DNA from: Clostridium sp. AM58-1XD
Lineage (GTDB): Bacteria; Bacillota; Clostridia; Lachnospirales; Lachnospiraceae
Assembly (NCBI RefSeq): GCF_003464085.1
Contig: NZ_QSDR01000004.1
Location: 124,001-188,000 of the forward strand
Direction of reading: 5' to 3'
Length of the DNA stretch: 64,000 bases
Within the stretch, counting starts at the first letter, position 1; each line of letters opens with the position of its first letter. The translations under genes were made by a program, and so were the position numbers. This document shows, one piece after another, positions 46,246 to 56,381 of the stretch. The notes under the pieces were generated by a model that ran no database searches, was not told the DNA's origin, and saw only the letters and a list, made by a program, of their open reading frames with translations.

Positions 46246-47855
46246 ATGAAAGCTAATATCATGCAAAAGGTTCAGAGATTTGGCGGGGCCATGTTCACAC
46301 CCGTTCTTCTGTTCGCTTTCGCCGGCGTATGTATCGGGGTAGGAACGCTGTGTACCACGGAGGCCATCATGGGAAGCCTTGCTTCACCTGACAGCATGTG
46401 GTATCAGTGCTGGAATGTCATTCTTCAGGGCGGCTGGACCGTATTCAACCAGCTTCCGCTGCTGTTCGTCATCGGACTTCCGATCGGAATGGCCAAGAAA
46501 CAGAATGCCCGCTGCTGTATGGAGGCCCTCGTCCTCTATCTGACCTTCCACTATTTCCTGAGCACTATCCTGGCTCAGTGGGGCGGCGTCTTCGGCGTTG
46601 ACTATTCTCAGGCTGTCGGCGGAACGAGCGGGCTTACAATGATTGCCAATATCAAGACACTGGATATGGGAATGATCGGAGCTCTGGAGTCTCAGGAATT
46701 GTAATCGCTCTTCACAACCGTTTTTTCGACACCTCCCTTCCCGAATGGATGGGAACCTTCAGCGGTTCAGCCTTTGTAGTGATTATCGGATTCTTCGTTA
46801 TGCTTCCTACCGCTGTCGTATGTGCCTTTGTCTGGCCGAAAGTTCAGCTGGGAATGTTCTGGTTCCAGGGTTTTGTCGCCGGAACGGGGGCTGTCGGCGT
46901 ATGGATCTTTATGTTTATGGAAAGGCTTCTGATTCCTTTCGGCCTGCACCATATCCTGTATTCACCATTTTATTATGATTCCGCAGTCGTTACCGGCGGT
47001 CTGTATACATACTGGGCCAACAAACTCCCGGAGCTGGCAGCTTCAACAGCATCTCTGAAGTCACTTGCACCAGAAGCGCGTTTCCCTCTTACAGGACTTT
47101 CCAAAATGTTCGGATGTCCAGGCATTGCTCTCGCATTTTATTCCACTGCAAAGCCGGAGAAAAAGAAAAAAGTTGCTGGACTTTTAATACCGATTACTTT
47201 AACCGCAATCTTATGCGGCGTCACAGAGCCGATTGAATTTACCTTCCTTTTTGTAGCTCCTGCCCTGTTCGTCGTACATGCGGTTCTGGCAGCAACTCTT
47301 GCCACCGTATCCTATATGGCAGGCCTCGTAGGCATATTTGCAGGAGGCGCCATTGAATGCGCAGCTCTGAACTGGATTCCTCTGATGGGTACACACTGGC
47401 AGACATACCTTTTACAGTTTTTAATCGGTTTTGCCTTTACAGCGATTTACTTCTTTGTCTTCCGATTCCTGATCCTGAAATTTGACTTCAAGACGCCCGG
47501 CAGAGAAGATGACGCCGAAAATGTTAAATTCTATTCTAAGCAGGAATACAGAGAAAAGCAGGCCGGCCAGGAGAATGGCACTGCAGATACGGCAGGGACG
47601 GGATCATCCGCAGCCTCTTCTGACAGTCTGGCAGCAAGAATTCTGGAAGCACTCGGCGGAAAAGACAATATCGATGATGTAACCAACTGTGTTACGAGGC
47701 TTCGCGTAAATGTAAAAAACGAAAACCTGGTGCAGGACGATAAATATTTTAAAGCAATCGGTACTCACGGCTGCATTCTCAAAGGCAAAAACTGTCAGGT
47801 AATCGTTGGACTGACCGTCGCCAAGGTCAGAGAAGAATTCGAATCATTCTTATAA
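46246..47855 (+). CDS. PTS alpha-glucoside-specific EIICB (frameshifted)
   Basis: Imports and phosphorylates an alpha-glucoside such as maltose. ATG 46246 follows GAAGGAG. The EIIC domain (~1-415; FGGAMFTPVLLFAFAGV, GVTEPIEFTFLFVAPALF) is followed by an Ala/Ser/Gly linker and the EIIB domain with phosphocysteine DDVTNCVTRLRVNV. One G is missing near 46690 (CTGGAGTC, expected CTGGGAGTC), where MIGAL should run on to GVSGIVIALHNRFFD; repaired length is 536. No EIIA is adjacent. The GH4 gene downstream acts on its product. Confidence 0.93.
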
Positions 47856-47906
47856 TACATTCATCAGACGCCGCAAAAGGCGCAGAAATATGGAGGAAAG
47901 AATATC

Positions 47907-48392
47907 ATGAAGGATACCATAAAAATGCAAGGTCAGCGGAACCGTTACTTTCTCATTGCGGAGATTCTTCTCGCTGTATCTCCACTCATGTGTCTCGCAT
48001 ATTTCAGTGTTGGAAACGGCCCGGCTTCCTTTACACCGTCGGACTTTATCAGTGCAAATCCTGCTGCCGCAGTCACTTTCCTGGCTGCCATGCTGAATCC
48101 ATTTGCGGCATATCTGCTGGATTATTCCAGAAAACGGATGGTTCTGGGCGATGAGGCATATGCCCTGGTCACTCTGATCGGTATAACCGCCGTAGAGGCC
48201 ATTCTGATGAATGTGGCATATACGGTTATGATGACGGCACTTTTCTTCTATGTGAAGAAATCATGCAATACATCCATCCGATCTCTGAGAAAAGAATATA
48301 CAGTAGCAAGACTCCTCGTCAATCTTTCCGGCTGTCTTGCCATGGCTCCCATAGCAGCCCTATGTATGTTCGCCCAGCTTCGCCTCGCATAA
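47907..48392 (+). CDS. Small membrane protein of unknown function in the PTS operon
   Basis: A 161-residue protein with four predicted helices (~15-33, ~52-70, ~85-115, ~135-158) and no family I can name. ATG 47907 follows TGGAGGAAAG. Its position between the PTS transporter and the phospho-glucosidase suggests an accessory role in alpha-glucoside use, which is only inference. Confidence 0.7.
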   Translation: MKDTIKMQGQRNRYFLIAEILLAVSPLMCLAYFSVGNGPASFTPSDFISANPAAAVTFLAAMLNPFAAYLLDYSRKRMVLGDEAYALVTLIGITAVEAILMNVAYTVMMTALFFYVKKSCNTSIRSLRKEYTVARLLVNLSGCLAMAPIAALCMFAQLRLA

Positions 48393-48508
48393 AACGCGAG
48401 ACAGCGATGTCCCTTTTTATTCATCTATAAACAAAAGTAAGACTTTCATATGTAAATCTAATTGTAATTGTTATGCTGACCAGCAGCTGTTTCAGCTGCA
48501 TCAAATAA

Positions 48509-49867
<1,359 letters not shown>

Positions 49868-49889
49868 AATACAGCAATCACATAATTTA

Positions 49890-49960
49890 GCATTGCCCCT
49901 GATATCAGATGAACAAACCTGGCAGCAGCCTCGGAAGGAAATCTGGTACTAGGGGCATTC
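49890..49960. repeat. Intergenic hairpin element with 30-nt loop (copy B)
   Basis: GCATTGCCCCTGATATCAGAT and ATCTGGTACTAGGGGCATTC flank a 30-base loop (49911-49940) sharing TGGC and GCCTCGGAA with copy A at 15431-15500. TTTACTTTTT follows, so it may terminate the glvA transcript. Confidence 0.7.
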
Positions 49961-49989
49961 TGACTTTACTTTTTCGGCAATCCATGTGC

Positions 49990-50160
49990 TGTCTTCTGGG
50001 CAGTATTTAAATTATTTTTCAGCAATTACTTTTATTTCCTTTTTTACTATTTTACTTTTGTATTTTCTTTTACATTTTCTTTTATATTTTCTGTTTTATT
50101 TTTTTGCTTATTTTCTGTTTATTTTCTTTCTTAATTTACTTTTTTCTTACCTCTCTCCTC
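49990..50160. repeat. T-rich degenerate tandem array
   Basis: Repeated units like ATTTTCTTTTA with a ~12-base period fill most of the gap between glvA and the RpiR-type gene. No gene on either strand. Confidence 0.5.
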
Positions 50161-50309
50161 TTCCGCCTTCTTTTCGTGCCTCTTATCCCTCTTTTTGCTG
50201 CATTCCATTATCATCTCAATTAATTTTCCATGGACATTTCTTCCGACTTCAAGTAAGATTATCATAAGATATGTTCGACTATATTCTGCCCACAGCCGGA
50301 GGTAGCCCT

Positions 50310-51107
50310 TTGAAATTAGAAGAATTGATTAATTCCCATTATGAAAAACTGAATGAAACGGATCTGCTCATCTGGAATTACATATCCTCTCACAGAAAGG
50401 AATGTGAAAAGCTGACGATCAACCAGCTGGCGGAACGCTGCTGCGTATCCAGAACCTCAATCATGCGTTTCGTAGGAAAGCTTTCTATTTCCGGCTACAG
50501 CGAGCTGAAGGTATATCTCAGGCTTGACAACGCTCACCCAGTCCCGCCTGCCAGGACCATTGACCAGGTATGCGGCGTATATCAGGATTTGATCCAGACA
50601 ATGCGCGAAGCGGACTTTACTGATATCTTTCAGATGATTGACAGTGCGCGCCATCTATACGTATACGGAGCCGGCATGCTTCAGAGCGCTGTCCAAAAAG
50701 AGTTGAAGCGTGTATTCCTGACGGCAAATAAAATCTTTTTTGATATCAGCGGTCCAAATGAATCGCAGAAAATGGCCGGCGTAATTGGAGAAGATGACCT
50801 GGTTGTCATCGTATCCGTATCCGGCGAGTCAAAGGTAGTTCTGGATTTCGTAAAAACTCTGAGAATACGCAATATCCCCATCCTCTCCATCACGAAACAG
50901 AATGAAAATACACTTGCCAGAATGAGCCGCCATAATCTTTATGTCACAACAAAGACCTTTAATCTGCTTTACAGCGGAATCGATTATGAAACAGTGACCT
51001 CTTTCTTCCTTTTGATCGAGCTGTTGTTTTTGAAATACGTAGAATATGAAGAAATGCGAAAGGGGGATGGCCATGAGGCTGGAAGAACTGGTTGGACAGA
51101 AATATGA
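50310..51107 (+). CDS. RpiR/MurR-family regulator, first of a tandem pair
   Basis: Transcriptional regulator with an N-terminal RpiR helix-turn-helix (LTINQLAERCCVSRTSIMRF) and a C-terminal SIS phosphosugar-binding domain (YVYGAGMLQSAVQKELKR, VVIVSVSGESKVVLDFVKTL). TTG 50310 is chosen because GGAGG lies 7 bases upstream and the product then starts (M)KLEELINSHYEKL, matching MRLEELVGQKYDTL of the next gene. It overlaps that gene by 35 bases. If one G is missing in the GGGGG run near 51058, the natural end would be an ATGA overlap. Probably controls the PTS/glvA genes. Confidence 0.88.
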   Translation: MKLEELINSHYEKLNETDLLIWNYISSHRKECEKLTINQLAERCCVSRTSIMRFVGKLSISGYSELKVYLRLDNAHPVPPARTIDQVCGVYQDLIQTMREADFTDIFQMIDSARHLYVYGAGMLQSAVQKELKRVFLTANKIFFDISGPNESQKMAGVIGEDDLVVIVSVSGESKVVLDFVKTLRIRNIPILSITKQNENTLARMSRHNLYVTTKTFNLLYSGIDYETVTSFFLLIELLFLKYVEYEEMRKGDGHEAGRTGWTEI

Positions 51108-51846
51108 CACGTTAAATGAGAACGACCTGCGCATTTGGAAATATATCCTCCGCCATAAGGAAGCCTGCAAAAAGATGGCGATCCAGGATCTTGCTGCTGC
51201 ATGTAATCTTTCTCATACCACCATTCTGAGATTTGCCAGGAAACTCGGCCTGGAAGGCTACAGCGAACTGAAGCTATACCTGAAATGGGATGATGAAAGC
51301 ACGGACGGGATAGGTCAGAATGAGATCACTTTGTGCTGTGAGGACATAGAGCAGACCATGTCATATCTCAGGAAACGGGACTGCAGCGATATTTTTGACC
51401 TCTTTGAGCAGTCAGAACGCATTTATGCCTACGGTACAGGGCAGGTTCAGAAGAGCGCTGCCGAGGAAATGAAAAAAAACTTTATATTTATGAATAAACA
51501 GATTGTCAATCTGGACGGCGAAGCAGAGATGAAGATCATGCTCAATTACTGCGGCCCACGCGATCTGTATTTCCTTCTATCCCATTCAGGAGAAAATCCA
51601 TTTATCCTGAATATAGCGGAACAGCTGAAGAAAAAAGGCAGCCGCACGATCTCCGTCACAAGAGTGGGAAACAACTCCCTTTCCAGAATCTGCGATATCA
51701 GCCTTTTCTTTTACAATCACCTGGTAAAAACGGATAACTGGGACAATGAACTTTACATGACGTCACAGTACTTTTTAATTAATGAAATGCTCATGCTAAA
51801 ATATATGGAATACCTCGCCAAAGCCAGGCAGTTGAAAGGATCATAA
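51073..51846 (+). CDS. RpiR/MurR-family regulator, second of a tandem pair
   Basis: A 257-residue paralogue of the preceding gene: HTH MAIQDLAAACNLSHTTILRF, SIS domain IYAYGTGQVQKSAAEEMKKN and YFLLSHSGENPFILNIAEQL. ATG 51073 follows AAAGGGGG. The pair probably arose by tandem duplication, and the SIS domains have diverged, so they may sense different phosphosugars. Followed by a strong terminator. Confidence 0.9.
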   Translation: MRLEELVGQKYDTLNENDLRIWKYILRHKEACKKMAIQDLAAACNLSHTTILRFARKLGLEGYSELKLYLKWDDESTDGIGQNEITLCCEDIEQTMSYLRKRDCSDIFDLFEQSERIYAYGTGQVQKSAAEEMKKNFIFMNKQIVNLDGEAEMKIMLNYCGPRDLYFLLSHSGENPFILNIAEQLKKKGSRTISVTRVGNNSLSRICDISLFFYNHLVKTDNWDNELYMTSQYFLINEMLMLKYMEYLAKARQLKGS

Positions 51847-51946
51847 CCGTTCCTCGTTCGCAACTGCTGTCTTAATCAAGCGAGGGTACTATGCCATCGA
51901 GTTAGGAAAAACAAAACAATAATGGTTCGGTTTATTAACAAAATTG

Positions 51947-51995
51947 AAAAGAGCGGAGTATGATTACGAAATTTTATCATACTCTGCTCTTTTTA
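51947..51995. terminator. Strong terminator after the RpiR pair
   Basis: AAAAGAGCGGAGTATGAT pairs with ATCATACTCTGCTCTTTT, an 18-pair stem with one mismatch, T-run on both strands. Confidence 0.9.
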
Positions 51996-52130
51996 ATAAT
52001 CTGACTTGTTAATAATCTGCCTAGACCTCAAGTTACATCTCATAGGCTGTGATACTGTCCCATCGGCAGTACGGAGCAAGTATGAACACTTCAATGCGTT
52101 ACAGCCATCATATACAGCGCTGGTGGCTAT

Positions 52131-52362
52131 ATTCCAACCCATATAACCTTCGCAGGCTGTGACTTCGTACATATAATGGATATTCGTTTGATTTTGAATT
52201 TCAATCCACACAGCCTTCGCAGGCTGTGACCAAGTTTTAAACTGTAATCGGATGCGTTTTGCTATTTCAATCCACACAGCCTTCGCAGGCTGTGACGCAC
52301 CGGCGATCAATCCGGCAACGGTTATTACAATTTCAATCCACACAGCCTTCGCAGGCTGTGAC
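52131..52362 (-). CRISPR. Short CRISPR array, type I-C-like repeats, no cas genes in window
   Basis: Repeats of 33 bases at 52198-52230, 52264-52296 and 52330-52362 are identical; a fourth at 52131-52163 matches at its right half and is decayed at its left half. Spacers are 34, 33 and 33 bases. On the minus strand the repeat begins GTCACAGCCTGCGAAGG and ends in GTGGATTGAAAT, the I-C pattern. Direction is leftward: the decayed terminal repeat is on the left and a leader with promoter on the right. A further very degenerate half-repeat may lie at 52041-52053. Confidence 0.95.
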
Positions 52363-52525
52363 AGCAATTGTGCATAATTCTCATAGGCAATTCTTATCCC
52401 AATATCATACATAATACACAATTTTCTGTTCTTATTATACCACATACCTGTTTTATTTTAAATATCATGCCACTTATTCTGGTGCGAATCTCCTGAGTAT
52501 TTATGTTTACTTGGGGTTCGCACCA
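52363..52525 (-). promoter_or_regulatory. CRISPR leader with promoter and inverted repeat
   Basis: Minus strand: an inverted repeat GGTGCGAA...TTCGCACC (52524-52517 and 52488-52481), then A/T-rich sequence with an extended -10, TGGTATAAT (52442-52434), about 70 bases before the first repeat. The inverted repeat may be the leader's integration or binding site; that is inferred. Confidence 0.6.
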
Positions 52526-53088
52526 AAAAGCCCATTGACTTTTCCCTCTTTTAAGAATAAAGGATATTTATAAAATGAATTTTTTTGTCGGTTACTTATT
52601 CTCGCCATCTTTACAGGCACTTTGGCTTTCGATCATTCAATACATCACTCTGCATCAAACTTTTGCTCGTAACCCGAAAAGTATGATAATCACTGATACG
52701 CTTTCATGTCTTCTGTTCATTATACAGGAAATTTGTACAGAAGAAAAGATATGCCCATAGATAAACTATACCTTCTCATTGCTATCAGAATTCGAACATG
52801 GCACTTCGCTGAAAAAACGCCGTTTTACTTTTTTAAAGACAGAGGATGCTGCAAAAGTAATATCCTATATGTTTCCGACATTAGAAACTGTTTTTAGTTC
52901 TAGCCCAGATATGATTTCTGTTCGAAGCCGTTTTCTTTTGCAGCACGCTCAGATAGATATGATAAAAGATGTGGAAACATTTCAAATAGATAAAAAAGCT
53001 TCTACTATATATATACGAAAAAAAAGAAGAACTGTTGCGTTAATTCTTCTTTTTTCGACAATTTTCGCTATATTCTATTTACAAAGGA
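52526..53088. other. Stretch between CRISPR leader and ribF, with an unrecognised ORF
   Basis: A plus-strand open frame from 52761 (possible TTG start 52779) reads SEFEHGTSLKKRRFTFLK...YIRKKRRTVALILLFSTIFAIFYL and runs on into antisense of ribF, so its natural end is unclear. It is not recognisable as a cas gene. It may be a gene remnant or chance. The rest is A/T-rich without features. Confidence 0.25.
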
Positions 53089-54009
53089 TTAAATCCCATA
53101 TTTCAGACCGTCTTTTTTATCTTTTTCTATCTGAGCCTTCAGTTCATCCAAACTGTCAAACTTTTGTTCTGGTCTCAAAAAATGGAACAGCTGTACCTCT
53201 ATTGTTTTTCCATATAGATCTCCGTCAAAGTCAACCAGAAATGTTTCTGCTCCTACAGGATATGTTCCTTCTACCGTTGGTTTTCTACCGATATTTGTGA
53301 TCCCACGATACTCTCTGCCATCCGCAATCACTCTGGATACATAAACTCCAAACCTGGGAAGATGTTTTTCAGGAGGCGGCATCAGGTTGGCTGTCGGAAA
53401 TCCAAGAATGCTGGATCCAATATGATTCCCATGCACGACCTTCCCATGAATGGAATACGGCGAGCCAAGCAGCTCATTTGCCTTTTCCATATTGCCCTTT
53501 TCCAACTCTTCCCGGATATAGCTGCTGCTGATATCCCTGTGATCTTCCTGTGCCTTTTCAATAACAGTCAGTTCAAATCCCAGCTGAGGTGCAAGTTTCT
53601 CGAGAAGTTCCACATTGCCAGCCCTGCGATATCCGAATCCACAGTCGGTTCCAACCACAATTGCTCTGGCGTTCATCTTTCCCATGAGAATCTTCTCTAC
53701 AAATTCTTCCGGCGGCATATGTGACACTTCTTCTGTAAATGGATATTCGACCAGGTAATCCACCCCAGCCTGTTCCATAATATAACGCCGTTCTTCGTTT
53801 GTCGTTATAACAGTCTGTGGTTTTCTGTCTACAACCGCCCCCGGCGCTCTGCTGAATGTAAAGACAGCCACCGCAAGCCCCTGCTTTTCCTTATGGTCCA
53901 GCATAGCCTTCAGCAGCTTCTGATGCCCTCGATGGCGGCCGTCAAATTTTCCTATTGTCACAACTGCAGGAGTTTCTATGCGGAATTGGTCATTCTGTAT
54001 ATATTCCAT
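53089..54009 (-). CDS. ribF: Bifunctional riboflavin kinase / FAD synthetase
   Basis: Makes FMN and FAD from riboflavin. The N-terminal adenylyltransferase domain has VTIGKFDGRHRGHQKLL and SSSYIREELEKG; the C-terminal kinase domain has HGKVVHGNHIGSSILGFPTA and GRKPTVEGTYPVGAETFLVD. ATG 54009 (MEYIQNDQF) follows GGAGG; the frame to 54102 lies inside truB and is rejected. 306 residues, last gene of the rimP-nusA-infB block. Confidence 0.95.
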   Translation of the reverse strand: MEYIQNDQFRIETPAVVTIGKFDGRHRGHQKLLKAMLDHKEKQGLAVAVFTFSRAPGAVVDRKPQTVITTNEERRYIMEQAGVDYLVEYPFTEEVSHMPPEEFVEKILMGKMNARAIVVGTDCGFGYRRAGNVELLEKLAPQLGFELTVIEKAQEDHRDISSSYIREELEKGNMEKANELLGSPYSIHGKVVHGNHIGSSILGFPTANLMPPPEKHLPRFGVYVSRVIADGREYRGITNIGRKPTVEGTYPVGAETFLVDFDGDLYGKTIEVQLFHFLRPEQKFDSLDELKAQIEKDKKDGLKYGI

Positions 54010-54010
54010 G

Positions 54011-54958
54011 TCATTTTCCTCCTGCAAATATCTTCTGCGGCTGAAACCAGCGTTTTTCTTCTCTGTACTGATAGATTCCAATAAACGTTCTTTTGCTGTC
54101 ATAGACCCGAACAGGAGTGTTTTTTATATCTGCCCCCTGCTCCTGATGATCCTGATCCTGCTGACTCGGGATCATTTTCAGTTCTGCCATATCACCATAG
54201 AACGGGTTTCCGTTATGCACGAGCTTGTCCCCATCTTCCCCTTTCATTACAAGAGAAGGGTATGCCTCCAGAACCAAGTCTACTGGCACAATGAATTCAT
54301 CCAGACGTCCCTCGTCTCTCAACGCTTCGATTTCAGAGAGTTTCTTGCTGTCCTCCAGACGGAAACCACCCGTTTCTGTACGGAGCAGTTCTTCCATACA
54401 GCCGCAACAGCCTAGTGTTCTGCCGATGTCATGGCAGAGCGTCCTGATATACGTTCCCTTGGAGCATGAAACCGTCATTGTGACCCTTGGAATCTCCACT
54501 TTTTCAATCACGATCGAATGAATGGTAACCGGCCTTGCCTTCCGCTCAATGATCTGTCCCTCCCGGGCCAGGTCGCAGAGCTTCCTTCCGTTTACTTTCA
54601 ATGCGGAATACATAGGCGGAATCTGGTCATATGGACCAGTGAAGCTCATAACTGCATTTCTGATTTCTTCCTCGCTGCAGATGACTTCTCTTTCATCCAG
54701 GGTTATCCCGCTGGTATCCTGAGTATCTGTTTCCCTGCCTAAAAGCAATACTGCACAATATGTCTTGTTCTTATCCGTCAGCATATCGCACAGCTTCGTT
54801 CCTTGGCCAAGACAGACAGGGAGAACCCCCTGTGCATCGGGATCAAGCGTTCCCGTATGGCCAATTTTCTTCTGTTTCAGAATACCTCTCATTTTTGCGA
54901 CGACATCATGAGAGGTATAGCCCTTTTCCTTATATATATTAATTACTCCGTCGTACAT
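54011..54958 (-). CDS. truB: tRNA pseudouridine(55) synthase
   Basis: Forms pseudouridine 55 in the T-loop of tRNAs. Catalytic Asp in IGHTGTLDPDAQGVLP, plus PPMYSALKVNGRKLCDLAREG and SCSKGTYIRTLCHDIG. The 315-residue length includes a C-terminal PUA-like part. It overlaps nrnA by 16 bases and abuts ribF. Confidence 0.96.
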   Translation of the reverse strand: MYDGVINIYKEKGYTSHDVVAKMRGILKQKKIGHTGTLDPDAQGVLPVCLGQGTKLCDMLTDKNKTYCAVLLLGRETDTQDTSGITLDEREVICSEEEIRNAVMSFTGPYDQIPPMYSALKVNGRKLCDLAREGQIIERKARPVTIHSIVIEKVEIPRVTMTVSCSKGTYIRTLCHDIGRTLGCCGCMEELLRTETGGFRLEDSKKLSEIEALRDEGRLDEFIVPVDLVLEAYPSLVMKGEDGDKLVHNGNPFYGDMAELKMIPSQQDQDHQEQGADIKNTPVRVYDSKRTFIGIYQYREEKRWFQPQKIFAGGK

Positions 54959-55925
54959 TCCTTATCCCTCTCCTCCAGCTGTTTTGCAATGTGGAGAGAC
55001 AGATTATTGACGACATCGTGGATTCTTCCTGACATAGTGCAGCCTGCGGCCCTTATGTGGCCGCCTCCGCCAAAGTAAGCGGCAATCTTGCTGACGTCCA
55101 CCACATGGTTGGAACGCATGCTCACTTTGAATTCCTGTGAATTTGTCTCGTACATAAAAATTGCACATTCGACGCCTTCCGTAATCCGAAGCTGATCCAC
55201 AATTCCGTCCATATCATTACTGTCCACACCGTAAAAGTCCATGTCTTTTTTTCTGACTACGCTGAAAATACAACGGCCATGCAGAAACGTGACGCTCTCT
55301 AAAAGAGCACGGCCCATAATCTGGTTCTGAACATACGTCTTCTTATAAAAGCTTTGAGTAATGATGTCAGAAAATGCAATTCCCTTTTCCATCAGCTTTC
55401 CTGCAATTTCCATTGTCTTTGCAGAAGTGTTGCTGTGCTGGAATACACCTGTGTCATGGACAATTCCAGTATAAAGGCATTCTGCAGTCTCTTTTCCTAT
55501 TCTTTCAGGATCAAACAGTTCGTTGTACAGAACTTCACAGGTCGAACTGGCCTTTTCTGCTACGATATTTTCTGCCCCATATCTCGTATTCGTTATATGA
55601 TGGTCTACAACTAGGCTGTCCTTTGCTCCCTCCAGAAGGGAAGGAACGTTCCGAGCCTTTCTCTGTCACCGCTGTCCAGGCAGATGCACAGGTCGGTCTG
55701 GGCAGGATTTTCCGGCATTTCTGTCTGAATCGCATTAAAATATCTCATATACTGAAATTTTTCAGCCGGCGGCTCCAGATAGATCGTGATATTCACATCA
55801 GGATACTGGTCTTTTATATAATTATACAGCCCCAGGCATGATCCTACGCAGTCTCCGTCAGGATGTATATGACCCAGAATAACTGCTGTTTTTACGCCCT
55901 GAAGTTTATTTTCCAGAAAGCCCAT
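54943..55925 (-). CDS. nrnA: NrnA-type DHH phosphoesterase (frameshifted)
   Basis: Degrades short oligoribonucleotides and/or dephosphorylates pAp. DHH domain with GHIHPDGDCVGSCLGLYNYI, LDSGDRERLG and VVDHHIT, and a DHHA1 domain ending in YFGGGGHIRAAGC. One C is missing near 55640 (CCCTTCTGG, expected CCCTTCCTGG), where GTFLPFL should continue EGAKDSLVVDHH; repaired length is 327. Sits between rbfA and truB as in many Firmicutes. Confidence 0.92.
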
Positions 55926-55977
55926 ACTCCATTCCTCCTTGTCATTAATCTGTACTGCTTCTTTTGTTCCTGCACTG

Positions 55978-56346
55978 CTATTCTTCTTCCTTCGTATTCT
56001 TTGTCACTTCGTCAATCAACTTTGACATATTCACGCCGTATTCAATGGACTGGTCCAGAACAAATTTGATTTCCGGCGTATTCCGCAGGTTGACTCTATG
56101 AGCCAGCTCGCGGCGGACGTAGCCGACCGCACTCCTCAGACCTTCAATCGTCGCTTTGGCTGCTTCCTCATCACCCAGCACACTGACATAAGCCTTGCAG
56201 TATTTTAAGTCTGGTGTCACATCAACTGCAACTACCGTTGTCATTGGGTGAATCCTGGGATCCTTGATCTCACTGCGGATAATCTCGCTGAGCGTTCTCT
56301 GGACCTCCATGTTGATTCGTGTATTCTTTATACTGTTTTTACGCAT
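55978..56346 (-). CDS. rbfA: Ribosome-binding factor A
   Basis: Assists 30S subunit maturation. The 122-residue protein shows KNTRINMEVQRTLSEIIRSE, IKDPRIHPMTTVVAVDVTPD and RRELAHRVNLRNTPEIKFVLDQS, typical of the KH-like fold (RbfA family). Directly follows infB. Confidence 0.95.
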   Translation of the reverse strand: MRKNSIKNTRINMEVQRTLSEIIRSEIKDPRIHPMTTVVAVDVTPDLKYCKAYVSVLGDEEAAKATIEGLRSAVGYVRRELAHRVNLRNTPEIKFVLDQSIEYGVNMSKLIDEVTKNTKEEE

Positions 56347-56381
56347 GTTGCCCTCTCTCCTTCAGGAGAGGCGGAAGGTTC

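Noticed and set aside
50310..51846. cas-related genes between the PTS operon and the CRISPR array
   Set aside because: Both genes are clear RpiR/SIS regulators; none of the cas families is present.
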